Of a DNA stretch of 50,920 nucleotides, positions 1-10,940 are shown piece after piece. The DNA comes from Clostridiaceae bacterium DTU079 (lineage in GTDB: Bacteria > Bacillota > Clostridia > Acetivibrionales > Acetivibrionaceae), in contig LFSC01000007.1 in the NCBI GenBank assembly GCA_001512505.1, positions 1-50,920 of the forward strand, read 5' to 3'. Each line of letters opens with the position of its first letter. Within the stretch, counting starts at the first letter, position 1. Below the pieces are notes generated by a model. That model searched no databases. It saw nothing but the letters and a program-made list of their open reading frames with translations, and was not told where the DNA came from. The position numbers and the translations under genes are program-made.

Positions 1-10
1 CTCGATTAAT

Positions 11-90
11 AAAACAGGGGACGGTTCTCTAAAACAGGGGACGGTTCTCTGTTCTACATTCATGTAGAACAGAGAACCGTCCCCTGTTTA
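11..90. repeat. REP-like perfect palindrome with a direct half-repeat
   Basis: A 20-bp unit beginning AAAACAGGGGACGG occurs twice in tandem (11-30 and 31-50). The second copy is the left arm of a perfect inverted repeat: 28-bp arms at 32-59 and 62-89 with a 2-nt loop (TC). The element lies just past the 3' end of the minus-strand ABC exporter operon, so its hairpin could help end that transcript. From memory, GGGGACGGTTCT-type palindromes are dispersed in many clostridial genomes and are linked to IS200/RAYT-type transposases. No transposase is visible here. Confidence 0.8.
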
Positions 91-171
91 TGTTTTATTA
101 CTCCAGTTCTACCGCTCCGGTGTTCGTCCCCTGTTTATGTTTTATTACTCCAGTTCTACCGCTCCGGTGTT
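78..171. repeat. 47-bp tandem duplication covering the exporter gene's 3' end
   Basis: Bases 78-124 and 125-171 are identical 47-mers. Each holds the CGTCCCCTGTTTATG end of the palindrome arm plus the last eight sense codons and the stop codon of the ABC exporter gene. The inner copy (125-171) is used by the gene; the outer copy is a detached duplicate of the tail. The outer arm of the palindrome runs directly into the duplicate. This suggests that the palindrome's arrival or slippage duplicated the gene end. Confidence 0.85.
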
Positions 172-1977
172 TAAAGCATAGTATCGTCCCTTCTGCTCCA
201 TTAAATCGTCATGATCGCCCCGCTCAATAATCTCCCCATGTTCCAGAACCATTATCGCATTGGCATCCCGAACAGTGGACAGGCGGTGGGCTATTACAAA
301 AGTAGTCCTGCCTTCCATAAGCTTATCCATACCTTCGGCAATAAGCTTCTCCGTCCTTGTATCCACAGAAGATGTTGCCTCATCAAGTATAAGTATGGTC
401 GGGTTGGCCACTGCCGCCCGGGCAATGGACAAAAGCTGGCGTTCCCCTTGCGAAAGATTCTGTCCGTCGGCAACAAGCATCGTATTATAACCTTTGGACA
501 GATTTTTTATAAAGTAATGGGCATTGGCAAGCTTGGCAGCTGCCACTACCTCTTCATCGGTAGCATCAAGCCTTCCGTACCTTATGTTATCCGCAATTGT
601 TCCCTCAAACAGATGTACATCCTGAAGAACATTACTCATGGTGCTTCTCAAATCATATTTTTTAATTCTCCTGATATCTATTCCGTCATATAGGATTGTG
701 CCCTCATTTATCTCATAAAACCGGTTTATCAAATTTGTAATTGTGGTTTTGCCGGCACCGGTAGAACCCACAAAAGCGATCTTTTGCCCCGGTTTTGCAT
801 AAAGGTTGATATTGTTTAAGACCTTCTTATCCTGCAAATAGCCAAAATCCACGTCCTGGAAGGTTATAAATCCTTTAAGGGGAACCATTTCAAATTCGCC
901 GTTTCCCTTCGGCACCTTCCAATAACGGTTATTACCACCTTCTGGATCACCTACAAGGGTGACATCACCGTTGTCAATTTCCACTTCTTCATCCATTAAG
1001 TTAAAGATTCTTTCCGCCCCGGCCAAAGCTGCAAAGAGCATATTCATTTGGTTGGAAACCATTGTGATCGGTCTTGAAATGGATCTTGTATATTGCAAAA
1101 ACGATGCAATGTTTCCGACAGTCATACGGCCTTTCATCACCAAAAAAGCTCCAAACATGGATACAAGGGCATACATCACATAAGACAGATTACCCATAAT
1201 GGGCATAAGCATAACTCCATAAGCGGATGCATCGGTACTTGCCTTGCGAAGCTCCTCATTCTTCTCTTTGAAAGTCTTTATGGCACGCTTTTCGTAATTG
1301 AAAACCTTTACTACCTTCTGACCGGTCATCATTTCTTCAATATAGCCGTTGATATCTGCAAGTGCAGCTTGCTGGGCACGGAAATTTTTCGCAGACTTTT
1401 GACCTATATATCTTATCGAAGCAAACATAACCACAAGCATAACCACTACCATCACTGTCAGTAGCGGACTCAAATACAGCATCATACCGAAGCTTCCCAC
1501 CACCGATACAACGGATATAATAATCTGAGATACGCTCTGTTCTAAAGTTTGATTGAGCATATCCACATCGTTTGTAAATGTAGACATCAGATCACCGTGA
1601 GAATGTTTGTCAAAATAAGAAACGGGCAGCTTCTCCATATGGGCAAACAATTCTTTACGGATCTTGTGAACGGTTTTTTGCGCCAGCTTAGCCATAAACA
1701 TGTTTCCAAAATACTGACTCACGGCAATAACAACCACTATTGCTGCCATGATAAGAACATACCTAATGAAAACACTTCTGTCACTGCCTTTTACAAAGGA
1801 ATCGATTATAGGGCTCAACATACCGTCAGCTGCTACCTGTGCTGCCGCTCCCAGCATGATGAAGAATATTCCTCCAAAAAACATTATTTTATTATATCTA
1901 AAATAGCTAAACAGCCTTATAAGCGTTTTCTTTGGGTTTTTGGGCTTTAAATGCAAATGTTTTTTTGGGTTGCTCAT
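145..1977 (-). CDS. ABC exporter half-transporter with intact ATPase site (heterodimer subunit B)
   Basis: This 610-residue protein is a fused six-helix membrane domain (about 30-330) and nucleotide-binding domain (about 370-600) of the multidrug/lipid exporter type (BmrD, YheH or TM288-like). Walker A reads GSTGAGKTT, Walker B ILILDEATSSVD with the catalytic Glu, and the switch His is in IAHRLSTV. The signature motif is the degenerate LSQGE instead of LSGGQ. That is the usual split in heterodimeric exporters: this subunit gives the catalytic Glu and His, and its partner gives the good signature. It starts with ATG inside the last codons of the upstream partner (4-nt overlap), so the two are translationally coupled. 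The substrate cannot be read from sequence. Its last codons are duplicated downstream. Confidence 0.9.
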   Translation of the reverse strand: MSNPKKHLHLKPKNPKKTLIRLFSYFRYNKIMFFGGIFFIMLGAAAQVAADGMLSPIIDSFVKGSDRSVFIRYVLIMAAIVVVIAVSQYFGNMFMAKLAQKTVHKIRKELFAHMEKLPVSYFDKHSHGDLMSTFTNDVDMLNQTLEQSVSQIIISVVSVVGSFGMMLYLSPLLTVMVVVMLVVMFASIRYIGQKSAKNFRAQQAALADINGYIEEMMTGQKVVKVFNYEKRAIKTFKEKNEELRKASTDASAYGVMLMPIMGNLSYVMYALVSMFGAFLVMKGRMTVGNIASFLQYTRSISRPITMVSNQMNMLFAALAGAERIFNLMDEEVEIDNGDVTLVGDPEGGNNRYWKVPKGNGEFEMVPLKGFITFQDVDFGYLQDKKVLNNINLYAKPGQKIAFVGSTGAGKTTITNLINRFYEINEGTILYDGIDIRRIKKYDLRSTMSNVLQDVHLFEGTIADNIRYGRLDATDEEVVAAAKLANAHYFIKNLSKGYNTMLVADGQNLSQGERQLLSIARAAVANPTILILDEATSSVDTRTEKLIAEGMDKLMEGRTTFVIAHRLSTVRDANAIMVLEHGEIIERGDHDDLMEQKGRYYALNTGAVELE

Positions 1978-3698
1978 TGTCCCACCACCCCTTTCTGCTG
2001 TGATTCATATATTTCCCTATAAATCGGGGAAATCTTCAACAAAGTATTGTGGTCCCCTATGGACTCTATTTCTCCCTCATTCATAACAATAATTCTGTCC
2101 GCATGCTGTACAGAAGAAATTCTCTGAGCAATTATAATAGTAGTTATATCACCCAAATCCTCTTTAAACGTTTGTTGAATTTTTGCATCAGTGGCCATAT
2201 CAACGGCACTGGTGGAATCGTCAAGTACAATAATCTTGGGTGACTTAATAAGGGCTCTTGCAATTGTAAGTCTCTGTTTCTGCCCTCCGGAGAAATTTTC
2301 TCCCCCCTGTTCAACCCAATGGTCCAGTCCGTCATCATATTGCGATACAAATTCCCAAGCCTGTGCATGCTTAAGAGCTTCAATAATCTGTTCGTCAGTG
2401 GCATTTTCATTGCCCCATCGCATATTCTCCCGCAGCGTCCCGGAAAACAGCGTGTTTTTCTGCAGTACAAACGCCACTTGATCCCTCAATGCTTCAATAT
2501 CATATTCTCTGACATCCACCCCACCTACCGCAACAGAACCCTCAGTCACATCATAAAGCCTTGGAATTAGCTGAACCAGAGTAGATTTGGATGAACCGGT
2601 GGAACCGATTATTCCAAGAGTCTCCCCGGATTTTATTTCAAAATTTATATTTTTCAAGGTTTTCTCTTGGCTTCCGGGATAACAAAAGCTCACATTATCG
2701 AACCGGACAGAACCGTCTTTTAGCTCCCTCACGGGATTTTGAGCTTCCTTTATTTCCGACTCGGTGTTTAATATCTCCGATATTCTGCTCACCGATGCAG
2801 TACCACGCATAAACTGCAGGAAAAACATTGACATCATCATAAGTGAAATCATGATCTGAGTAATATAAGTAATAAAAGAGATTAATTCCCCATCACCCAT
2901 GGTACCTGCAGACACCTGCTGTCCGCCAAACCATAGAACGGCAATTATCGTGGAATAAATTATGATGTTAAGAAGCGGCATGATAAGTATAATTAGAGAA
3001 ATGGCCTTAAGTGCCGTATCTCTTAAAGCATCGTTTCTTTCTTTGAATTTATTTTCTTCGAAATCCTGCCTGTTAAAGGACTTAACAACCCTTATACCTA
3101 TCAAGTTTTCCTGAATAATTGCGTTTACCCGGTCAACGCGGGTTTGCATTTCCTTAAATAAAGGGGTTGCTTTTTTTATACCCACAACTATAAAAAACAC
3201 GGTAAGCGGTATGGTAATTGCAAACACCCTTGCCAGCGATGCATTTATCGTTGTCGACATTACGAGGGCAAAAAGCATCATAAAAGGTGCCCTTATTGCC
3301 ATACGCAGGCTCATCATGGTGACTTGGCCTATTGTGTTGCAGTCATTGGTCAGCCTTGTTATGAGCGACGACGTAGTAAATTGATCAAGGTTTGCAAAGG
3401 AAAAAGTCTGAATCTTTGTAAAGGCTGCCTCCCTAATTTCCGAAGCAAATCCAAACCCTGCCCTGGCTCCGAAATGGGCGCTTACAATACCGAACACCAT
3501 GGCCAAAATTGCCGATGCAACCATCAGAAGTCCAATCTTCACTATGTAGTCTATATCCTGATTTTTAATACCTACGTCCACAATCAGAGACATCAGGTAA
3601 GGAATAATTATATCTGCGACTACTTCTAATATCATAAGTATAGGGCTAAGAACCGCATAACCCATATACTTTTTCATGTAGGGCAACAGCTTCTTCAA
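1974..3698 (-). CDS. ABC exporter half-transporter with degenerate ATPase site (heterodimer subunit A)
   Basis: This 574-residue membrane-plus-ATPase protein is the first gene of the exporter operon (BmrC, YheI or TM287-like). It starts at TTG, placed 6 nt after a GGGAG ribosome site. The signature is canonical (FSGGQKQR). Walker B ends LDDSTSAVD, with Asp where the catalytic Glu belongs, and the switch residue is Gln (IAQRISSV). Those changes are expected for the non-catalytic partner of a heterodimer. Less expected is Walker A GSTGSSKST: the glycine just before the lysine is Ser. The codons there (TCA TCC AAA) are clear. I infer that it works only as the obligate partner of the next gene. 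An efflux role is likely and the substrate is unknown. Confidence 0.9.
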   Translation of the reverse strand: MKKLLPYMKKYMGYAVLSPILMILEVVADIIIPYLMSLIVDVGIKNQDIDYIVKIGLLMVASAILAMVFGIVSAHFGARAGFGFASEIREAAFTKIQTFSFANLDQFTTSSLITRLTNDCNTIGQVTMMSLRMAIRAPFMMLFALVMSTTINASLARVFAITIPLTVFFIVVGIKKATPLFKEMQTRVDRVNAIIQENLIGIRVVKSFNRQDFEENKFKERNDALRDTALKAISLIILIMPLLNIIIYSTIIAVLWFGGQQVSAGTMGDGELISFITYITQIMISLMMMSMFFLQFMRGTASVSRISEILNTESEIKEAQNPVRELKDGSVRFDNVSFCYPGSQEKTLKNINFEIKSGETLGIIGSTGSSKSTLVQLIPRLYDVTEGSVAVGGVDVREYDIEALRDQVAFVLQKNTLFSGTLRENMRWGNENATDEQIIEALKHAQAWEFVSQYDDGLDHWVEQGGENFSGGQKQRLTIARALIKSPKIIVLDDSTSAVDMATDAKIQQTFKEDLGDITTIIIAQRISSVQHADRIIVMNEGEIESIGDHNTLLKISPIYREIYESQQKGVVGQ

Positions 3699-3788
3699 AT
3701 TTCTCTCCCTCTTTCAAACTATATTGCAAATATTATTTCAAATTTTTATGATATATGATTATTAATGACTTTTTTAGTTATAGTCTAT

Positions 3789-3817
3789 ATTTTAGTATTT
3801 TACACAAATATATTCAA
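3789..3817 (-). promoter_or_regulatory. candidate promoter of the ABC exporter operon
   Basis: On the minus strand TTGAAT (3812-3817) and TAAAAT (3789-3794) are separated by exactly 17 nt, about 90 nt upstream of the TTG start at 3698. It fits a vegetative sigma-A promoter. The region is very AT-rich, so chance matches are possible. Confidence 0.45.
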
Positions 3818-3920
3818 TCATTTTATCATATTAAAGGCTTTTTGTGCTTAAAATAATTGCCTGATTTTTTAACATTATTCTTCTATAAAGGGTTCCAACC
3901 GAAAGGTATGGGTTTATCGT

Positions 3921-3950
3921 AATAAAAAAATAATGGGCATTTCGCCCATC
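3921..3950 (-). terminator. intrinsic terminator of the first BlaI/BlaR1 operon
   Basis: Just after the stop at 3955, the minus strand reads ATGGGC, a 5-nt loop, GCCCAT (3933-3949), then TTATTTTTTTATT. This is a compact stem followed by a T-run. Confidence 0.85.
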
Positions 3951-3954
3951 AACT

Positions 3955-5214
3955 TTAATGCCCAATGCTTTCTATTTTCCATCCGGTCTGGGGAGATTCG
4001 TAAACCATGGTACAGTCCCTCTGCTGCTCTCCGTTACTGATGGTTATTTCTTTTTTGAATTTGAGATTTACAGTAATATTAAAGATTTTAGTGTAATTAT
4101 CGGGTACATGAAACAATTCAGCCTTCAATAGCTTTGCAGATTTTAAATTGTTACCGGCACCCTTTAAAGGTAATTCTAAACTCTCATTAAATAATTCACT
4201 GTTTTCCAAATTGCTTGATAAACCTCTCATGAGAGTTTTCTTCGATATACAGTACGCCGCCGTCTTGTCATCTTTTTTATTCAGCGCCGCAAAATACTCT
4301 TTAATAACCTGTTCCGGCTCCAATTGGGATAGTCTTGCTTCAAGGTCGTCAGATTTAACCATGTTCGCAAGCCATGCGTTAAATGTTTTACCGGTCACTT
4401 TTTCAAAGCCGTTTCCTTTCAAACTGCAGGCATTAAAAGTATCATGACGCCCGGCGCTGATGAATGCGCCAATTATTTTGCCGCTGCTTTTAATAACAAT
4501 ACCTCTGCAATTTCGTATCGGATAAAACTCCTGTGGCATGCTCTCATAAATCCTGTATATTTCAACATCTATATTTGAAGAATCGGAGTATCCGCTCATG
4601 TCCAGACCTATATCTTTTGAAAGCTCATTGTTATATGCAAAATAATAATCGTTCGGATTAAAACCCGATAAGATTTTGAGGCTGTTGAATTTGACTTTCT
4701 TTGTACCAATCCGGTAGTCCAGCGTCCAACCGTATTTTCTAAACAGTGCAGCAGCATCGGTGTCATCTATATTGACGGTAATGTTTGTATGCTCCAGAAA
4801 TGAATCGATATACCGTGCAAAATCGTCACTTACTTCGTAAATACCGTCGCCTTTATCAATATAGGCTTTATCGTACAAAGTATCGTAATAAAGTTCATAA
4901 CTCTGTTCACCTGCCTCACCGGACAATTTTACGGAATACTTATTTGTGTAATTGTTATTAAAATCATACTCTTTTGAAGGAGTTAGACTGTTTTGAATTG
5001 TCGAATCAATGAATTCGTATATTTTAGATTCGGCAGTTTCAAACTTGTTTAGTGATTTAAATCCCATTAAACCGGAGAGAAACTCAATTTTTACCCTCTT
5101 ACCCGATGGACTTTCTCCTATATTATCTTTAGGTTCAATCGTATCTCCCCTCATTGGATTGGAAACCAGTGCAATTCCTGCAACAATTAAAGCTACCACT
5201 GACACAGCAATCAC
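3955..5214 (-). CDS. Detached C-terminal half of a BlaR1-like protein (membrane anchor plus extracytoplasmic domain)
   Basis: This 419-residue product starts at GTG and opens with one hydrophobic segment (IAVSVVALIVAGIALVSNP), followed by a long extracytoplasmic region. Its last 100 residues (EYFAALNKKDDKTAAYCIS onward) resemble the DUF4829 type found in clostridial M56 proteins. The preceding gene ends FSSWV-stop, and in the family that sequence runs straight on into IAVSVVAL. The join reads TGG GTG TGA TTG; removing two bases restores one frame. No ribosome site precedes the GTG, which overlaps the upstream stop as GTGA. So either it is made by termination-reinitiation, or a frameshift has broken a full-length sensor of about 712 residues. 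I favour a recent frameshift. A sequencing error is possible. Confidence 0.7.
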   Translation of the reverse strand: MIAVSVVALIVAGIALVSNPMRGDTIEPKDNIGESPSGKRVKIEFLSGLMGFKSLNKFETAESKIYEFIDSTIQNSLTPSKEYDFNNNYTNKYSVKLSGEAGEQSYELYYDTLYDKAYIDKGDGIYEVSDDFARYIDSFLEHTNITVNIDDTDAAALFRKYGWTLDYRIGTKKVKFNSLKILSGFNPNDYYFAYNNELSKDIGLDMSGYSDSSNIDVEIYRIYESMPQEFYPIRNCRGIVIKSSGKIIGAFISAGRHDTFNACSLKGNGFEKVTGKTFNAWLANMVKSDDLEARLSQLEPEQVIKEYFAALNKKDDKTAAYCISKKTLMRGLSSNLENSELFNESLELPLKGAGNNLKSAKLLKAELFHVPDNYTKIFNITVNLKFKKEITISNGEQQRDCTMVYESPQTGWKIESIGH

Positions 5215-6092
5215 ACCCAGGAGGAAAATTTCTTATAACTTAACACATTTTTAATTCTCCTTTTTACATTTCCTTCACCAAAAGCAAGGGGACTGCCATT
5301 TAAGATATGCCTTCCGGCGGCAAGCGACAATAATGAATTGGCATAAGGCTTTTTTATATCCTCATTCATTTCTTTCAATACTTTTTCGTCACAGGACAGT
5401 TCCATATCCGTATTCATTAACATAAACGCAATCCATACAAGAGGATTAAACCAATGTACCGACAATACCAGAAAAGCTATTATCTTAATTATATGGTCTG
5501 TTCGGCGGATATGGGTTTGTTCATGCAGCAAAATATAGCTTCTTTCAGTGTCGTCAAGACCTACCGGCAAATATATTTTAGGCCTTATTACTCCTAGCAT
5601 AAAGGGTGTTTTCAAATTCTTAGCTTCATATATGTTGTTTTCTATCAATCGTGCATTTTTTAGCTGTTTTTTTAATATCAAGACTGATACAAGGCTGTAG
5701 ACAAGTAATGCTATTATGCCTAAAATCCAGATGTATGCCCCTATTTCTATGGAAATCTCAATTAAATCCATACTTTTTTCAACAACCGGTGCGGGAAGTG
5801 ACCGATTTACAATTGAATCAACTTTGTCCAATCCACTATCTATCTGCGTGGCCGGTTGATAGCTGGTCTTGGAAATTGAAACAACATCGGTATTGGCTAT
5901 GCTGGGCGGCATAACACTCAACTTGCTTTCAAAAGAGAACGGAATCACCAGGCGAAAAGCAACCACAGCCCACAAAGCATAGGAGATAGCTTTCGGAGCT
6001 TTTTTAAGTAGAAGCCGGACAAGTATCACTATAAGAATCACATAGCTTGCCGTAAAGCTCATATTTAAAACGGAAAGAAACAGTTCGCTCAT
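5211..6092 (-). CDS. BlaR1/MecR1-like M56 membrane metalloprotease (truncated)
   Basis: This 293-residue protein has N-terminal membrane helices (about 5-28 and 35-52), another near 118-140, and the zinc protease motif HEQTH (H190, E191, H194), followed by LSCDEKVL, which holds the third ligand region. In this family a signal activates the protease, which then inactivates the cognate BlaI-type repressor. It overlaps the repressor gene by 4 nt (ATGA). It ends abruptly where the last membrane helix and sensor domain should follow; those are encoded in the next frame. Without them, signal sensing is doubtful unless the two halves assemble. Confidence 0.85.
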   Translation of the reverse strand: MSELFLSVLNMSFTASYVILIVILVRLLLKKAPKAISYALWAVVAFRLVIPFSFESKLSVMPPSIANTDVVSISKTSYQPATQIDSGLDKVDSIVNRSLPAPVVEKSMDLIEISIEIGAYIWILGIIALLVYSLVSVLILKKQLKNARLIENNIYEAKNLKTPFMLGVIRPKIYLPVGLDDTERSYILLHEQTHIRRTDHIIKIIAFLVLSVHWFNPLVWIAFMLMNTDMELSCDEKVLKEMNEDIKKPYANSLLSLAAGRHILNGSPLAFGEGNVKRRIKNVLSYKKFSSWV

Positions 6093-6457
6093 TGCTGCAC
6101 CTCCTTATGCTCGTCAATCAACTTTTTAAGCTCTTCCGCCTGCTGCCTGCTTAATTTTTTTCCTCCAATAAAAGCTGTCAGGAATTTGGGCAAGGATCCT
6201 CCAAAAGTATCCTCAACAAAACGTCTGCTTTGATTTGCATAATATTCGTCTTTTTTAATTACAGACTCAACTACAGCATTTTCATTTTTAAAAATGTTCT
6301 TTTCACATAGCTTTTTCAAAACTGTGTATGTAGTTGACTTTTTCCAGTTCATTTCTTTTTCACATAGCTTCACAAGCTCTCCTGAGCCAATGGGCTCATT
6401 CTGCCAGATTATATCTGCAAACTTTTCTTCGCTTTCAGTAAGTTTATATTCCTTCAT
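6089..6457 (-). CDS. BlaI/MecI-family winged-helix repressor
   Basis: This 122-residue protein matches the family's usual length. It has an N-terminal winged helix (LTESEEKFADIIWQNEPIGSGELV, then a recognition region near WKKSTTYTVLKKL) and a C-terminal dimerisation helix region. A strong AAGGAGG site lies 6 nt before the ATG. It is the first gene of an operon with the split M56 sensor and should repress that operon by binding the dyad in the promoter. The target of regulation beyond the operon is not visible; there is no beta-lactamase gene here. Confidence 0.9.
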   Translation of the reverse strand: MKEYKLTESEEKFADIIWQNEPIGSGELVKLCEKEMNWKKSTTYTVLKKLCEKNIFKNENAVVESVIKKDEYYANQSRRFVEDTFGGSLPKFLTAFIGGKKLSRQQAEELKKLIDEHKEVQQ

Positions 6458-6471
6458 GCCAATCCTCCTTG

Positions 6472-6527
6472 GTCTATATGATATCGACTCATACTATAAG
6501 TCTATACTTTATAGACCAAAATGTCAA
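6472..6527 (-). promoter_or_regulatory. BlaI operon promoter with embedded operator
   Basis: The minus strand has TTGACA (6522-6527), a 17-nt spacer and TAGACT (6499-6504). A perfect dyad GTCTATA-CTT-TATAGAC (6500-6516) covers the spacer end and the -10. A further half-site GTCTATA (6472-6478) sits beside the ribosome site. The placement is what a BlaI-type repressor needs, but the half-site differs from the classical TACA/TGTA. Confidence 0.7.
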
Positions 6528-6539
6528 CAATAATTAATA

Positions 6540-6871
6540 AAGAAAACTCGGTTGCCTCCACATACTATTTCATAACTTGATGGTTGCGAAGGCTTTAGTG
6601 AGAACATTCATTTTTTATACTCTATAAACTCAATCCTGGAATTAATCTGCCTTGACAACACATATACAACTTTAAAATTTTTCTTCTTAAAGATACATTG
6701 AAACCTCCAAATGTCTTTTCATGAGTTATATTATCTGTTAGAATAACTTTGTAAAATTATCCGTACGTTTTAACTTCAATATTCGGTCCTATTAGGATTA
6801 TAATCTGTGTTATAAGTTATTATTGGGTGGAATAATACATTATAAAAATCAAACAAAGAGAGGGATTAAAA
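6540..6871. other. intergenic region, no gene seen
   Basis: These 330 bases separate the BlaI operon from the S-component gene. They are AT-rich. I find no coding segment and no riboswitch core I recognise, although S-component genes often have one. A TTGACA at about 6652 has an imperfect TAAAAT 15 nt on, and AGAGAGGG lies before the ATG at 6872. Confidence 0.4.
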
Positions 6872-7387
6872 ATGAATAACAGCAAGATTAAATTTATAAC
6901 AAGAACGGCAATGCTTTTGGCACTGACTATAGTTTTCCAGGCTCTCGGAAGAACCATCCCTGCCGGTCTGAACAGTAACTTTATTGTAGGCCCCTTGGTT
7001 AACGCGTGTCTTGTCGTATCCGCAACCTTGGTCGGGATTTACGGCGGAGCAGTAATATCGGTTCTTGCTCCTTTCGGTGCCATACTTACAGGCGCAAAGC
7101 TTCCTTTACCGCTGGCTCCGTTTATTGCACTGGGAAACTTTGTGCTCGTACTTGCGTTTTATATTTTCAGAAAGAAAAAAATCGTTGCGATAGCTGTAGG
7201 CTCCGTTGCTAAATTTGTAGTTATATACGGTTCGCTTCTTTATATTATTCCTTTTTTCAACCTATTGCCTAAAAATCAAGCCTTGAATTTAGCCGGTGCC
7301 GCTTTCGGATGGCCCCAGCTTGTAACGGCACTAATAGGAGGAGTTATTGCGCTGCCGATCATTATGAAGCTTGAGAAGCATGTTTAA
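6872..7387 (+). CDS. ECF transporter S-component-like membrane protein
   Basis: This 171-residue, highly hydrophobic protein has about five to six helices. The N-terminus (ITRTAMLLALTIVFQALGR) and the Gly/Ala-rich helices with small loops (VGIYGGAVISVLAPFGAIL) are typical of vitamin or metal substrate-binding S subunits of energy-coupling-factor transporters. Such proteins use shared EcfA/EcfA'/EcfT modules encoded elsewhere, and none is in this window. The substrate is not evident. An AGAGAGGG site precedes the ATG. It lies 160 nt upstream of xynA in the same direction without an obvious terminator between them, but a functional link is not implied. Confidence 0.7.
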   Translation: MNNSKIKFITRTAMLLALTIVFQALGRTIPAGLNSNFIVGPLVNACLVVSATLVGIYGGAVISVLAPFGAILTGAKLPLPLAPFIALGNFVLVLAFYIFRKKKIVAIAVGSVAKFVVIYGSLLYIIPFFNLLPKNQALNLAGAAFGWPQLVTALIGGVIALPIIMKLEKHV

Positions 7388-7509
7388 AGTTTTATTTTTT
7401 ATACTTCTTTTATGGCCTTAAAATAATTATCAAATTCGAATAAATATATCAAATATATAGTGTGCAGAATCAAGAAAGTAATTTGCTTAATGCAATCTAA
7501 ATATTTTGA

Positions 7510-9636
<2,127 letters not shown>

Positions 9637-9693
9637 CAAATATAAAAAGCGTTTTTATTCTCTTAATTCTTTATATACCTTCTAAAACAGTGT

Positions 9694-9720
9694 AAAAAGG
9701 GAGATTCTTTCTCCCTTTTT
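9694..9720 (+). terminator. terminator of xynA
   Basis: A perfect 11-bp stem AAAAAGGGAGA / TCTCCCTTTTT (9694-9704, 9710-9720) with a 5-nt loop follows the xynA stop by about 60 nt. Its A- and T-rich ends make it usable from both strands, so it may also stop the converging radical SAM operon. Confidence 0.85.
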
Positions 9721-9791
9721 ACTTTATAACATTCAGTTTCAAAGAAAAATTTTTAATTCTGCGCTGTTTAAACGAGGCGGAAAACAGCAGG

Positions 9792-10940
9792 CTATTCTTT
9801 TATGGATATATTATGCAATCTAAGCTTGTTCACAACATCGTCCCGGATTTCGGATACAACCCTAAGCTCCATCCAAACACGTCCATTTTCCTTAATACAG
9901 GTCAATGCACAATTATTATCGCCTATCTTGACACAACAAGTGCAATAGTGCATAAAATCAACACTGTCGAACATCTCCACTTCGGATAATTTTCGGACAA
10001 TGCATTCATATTCCTCGGGTGTATACTCTTTCTTACCCTCTAAAATACCTTTTAATGCTTTGCTTTTTCCGCCAATGATTTCATCAAGCCATCGGTCTAC
10101 ATTGTAAAGGTTGAATAAAAATAAATTTTCACAAGGTAAAATTTCATGTCCGTATCTTCCGACATTCTTTTGCGGAAAGATCAACCCTTCTCCCATCAAA
10201 ATTTTGATTGTCTCTGCAATATTTTCCGAGGCAAGGGTTATTCTTTCATATTCATATAAGCTGCATGAATACGTACAGCCGTCAATAAAGCCTCCCTCAC
10301 AATCCAGTCCTCCATCGATACCTATTTCAGGAAAGCGTTCAGCCAGTTTGGAATTTATGTAAGCTGCATATTCATATATAAAACAAGGACCGCACCCAAG
10401 AGTAATGGTAAAATGCCGACCTCTCAAATTATTAACCAGGGCCTCCCTGTTAAAGACCAATCCTTCCGGTTCATGGTTTTCTACTGCCTGCTCCTCTTCA
10501 AAAGAAAATTCGAAAGTTACTCTCAAGTCCGGGCCAAAACGGAAAGGACTGACCGTAGGATTTATATAATTATATACCCTATCCTCCGCTCCGGGCCGTG
10601 TTTTAGATATACTATACAGTTCGTTACGAACCTGATGATAAAGCTTATCCGGATGAATGCAATCTACGTTAATAAAAAAGGAATCAACAGCTGGCGATTC
10701 AAGAATTTCACAGATTTTCTCCATTTCATCATGTTTATATTTTCCTTTCTTACATTCAAACTCCTTTGAAGCACTCTTTTCCCTTTCGGTATATGAAAGG
10801 AAAATATCCGATTTGCGGTCAATAATTTTCAAACTGATAAAATACCTCAAAACCTCAGATATCAGCTCCCGTTGAGGAACTACAATGTTGTAAGCGGTGG
10901 AAGAACCGTCAATCTCATATCCTCTCCAATAAGTAAACAA
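9792..10940 (-). CDS. Unrecognised Cys-rich partner of a radical SAM/SPASM protein
   Basis: I do not recognise a domain in this 382-residue protein. It is soluble-looking with no signal peptide. It carries clustered cysteines: LGCGPC (centre), DCEGGFIDGCTYSC soon after, and YCTCCVKIGDNNCALTC near the C-terminus. These could hold metal or be modified. It starts at TTG directly after the stop of the radical SAM gene with no gap. Its ribosome site AAAGGAG lies within the last codons of that gene, so the two are translationally coupled and probably made in equal amounts. I infer a joint role as partner, substrate-binding subunit or maturation protein. A very large self-modified substrate is possible but unsupported. 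Confidence 0.6.
   Translation of the reverse strand: MFTYWRGYEIDGSSTAYNIVVPQRELISEVLRYFISLKIIDRKSDIFLSYTEREKSASKEFECKKGKYKHDEMEKICEILESPAVDSFFINVDCIHPDKLYHQVRNELYSISKTRPGAEDRVYNYINPTVSPFRFGPDLRVTFEFSFEEEQAVENHEPEGLVFNREALVNNLRGRHFTITLGCGPCFIYEYAAYINSKLAERFPEIGIDGGLDCEGGFIDGCTYSCSLYEYERITLASENIAETIKILMGEGLIFPQKNVGRYGHEILPCENLFLFNLYNVDRWLDEIIGGKSKALKGILEGKKEYTPEEYECIVRKLSEVEMFDSVDFMHYCTCCVKIGDNNCALTCIKENGRVWMELRVVSEIRDDVVNKLRLHNISIKE

Noticed and set aside
5211..5214. Programmed ribosomal frameshift at the first BlaR1 split
   Set aside because: There is no slippery heptamer or downstream stem at GTGTGA. Termination-reinitiation or mutation is more likely.
6540..6871. Possible riboswitch upstream of the ECF S-component gene
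   Set aside because: I looked for thiamine, cobalamin, folate, preQ1 and lysine riboswitch cores and saw none.
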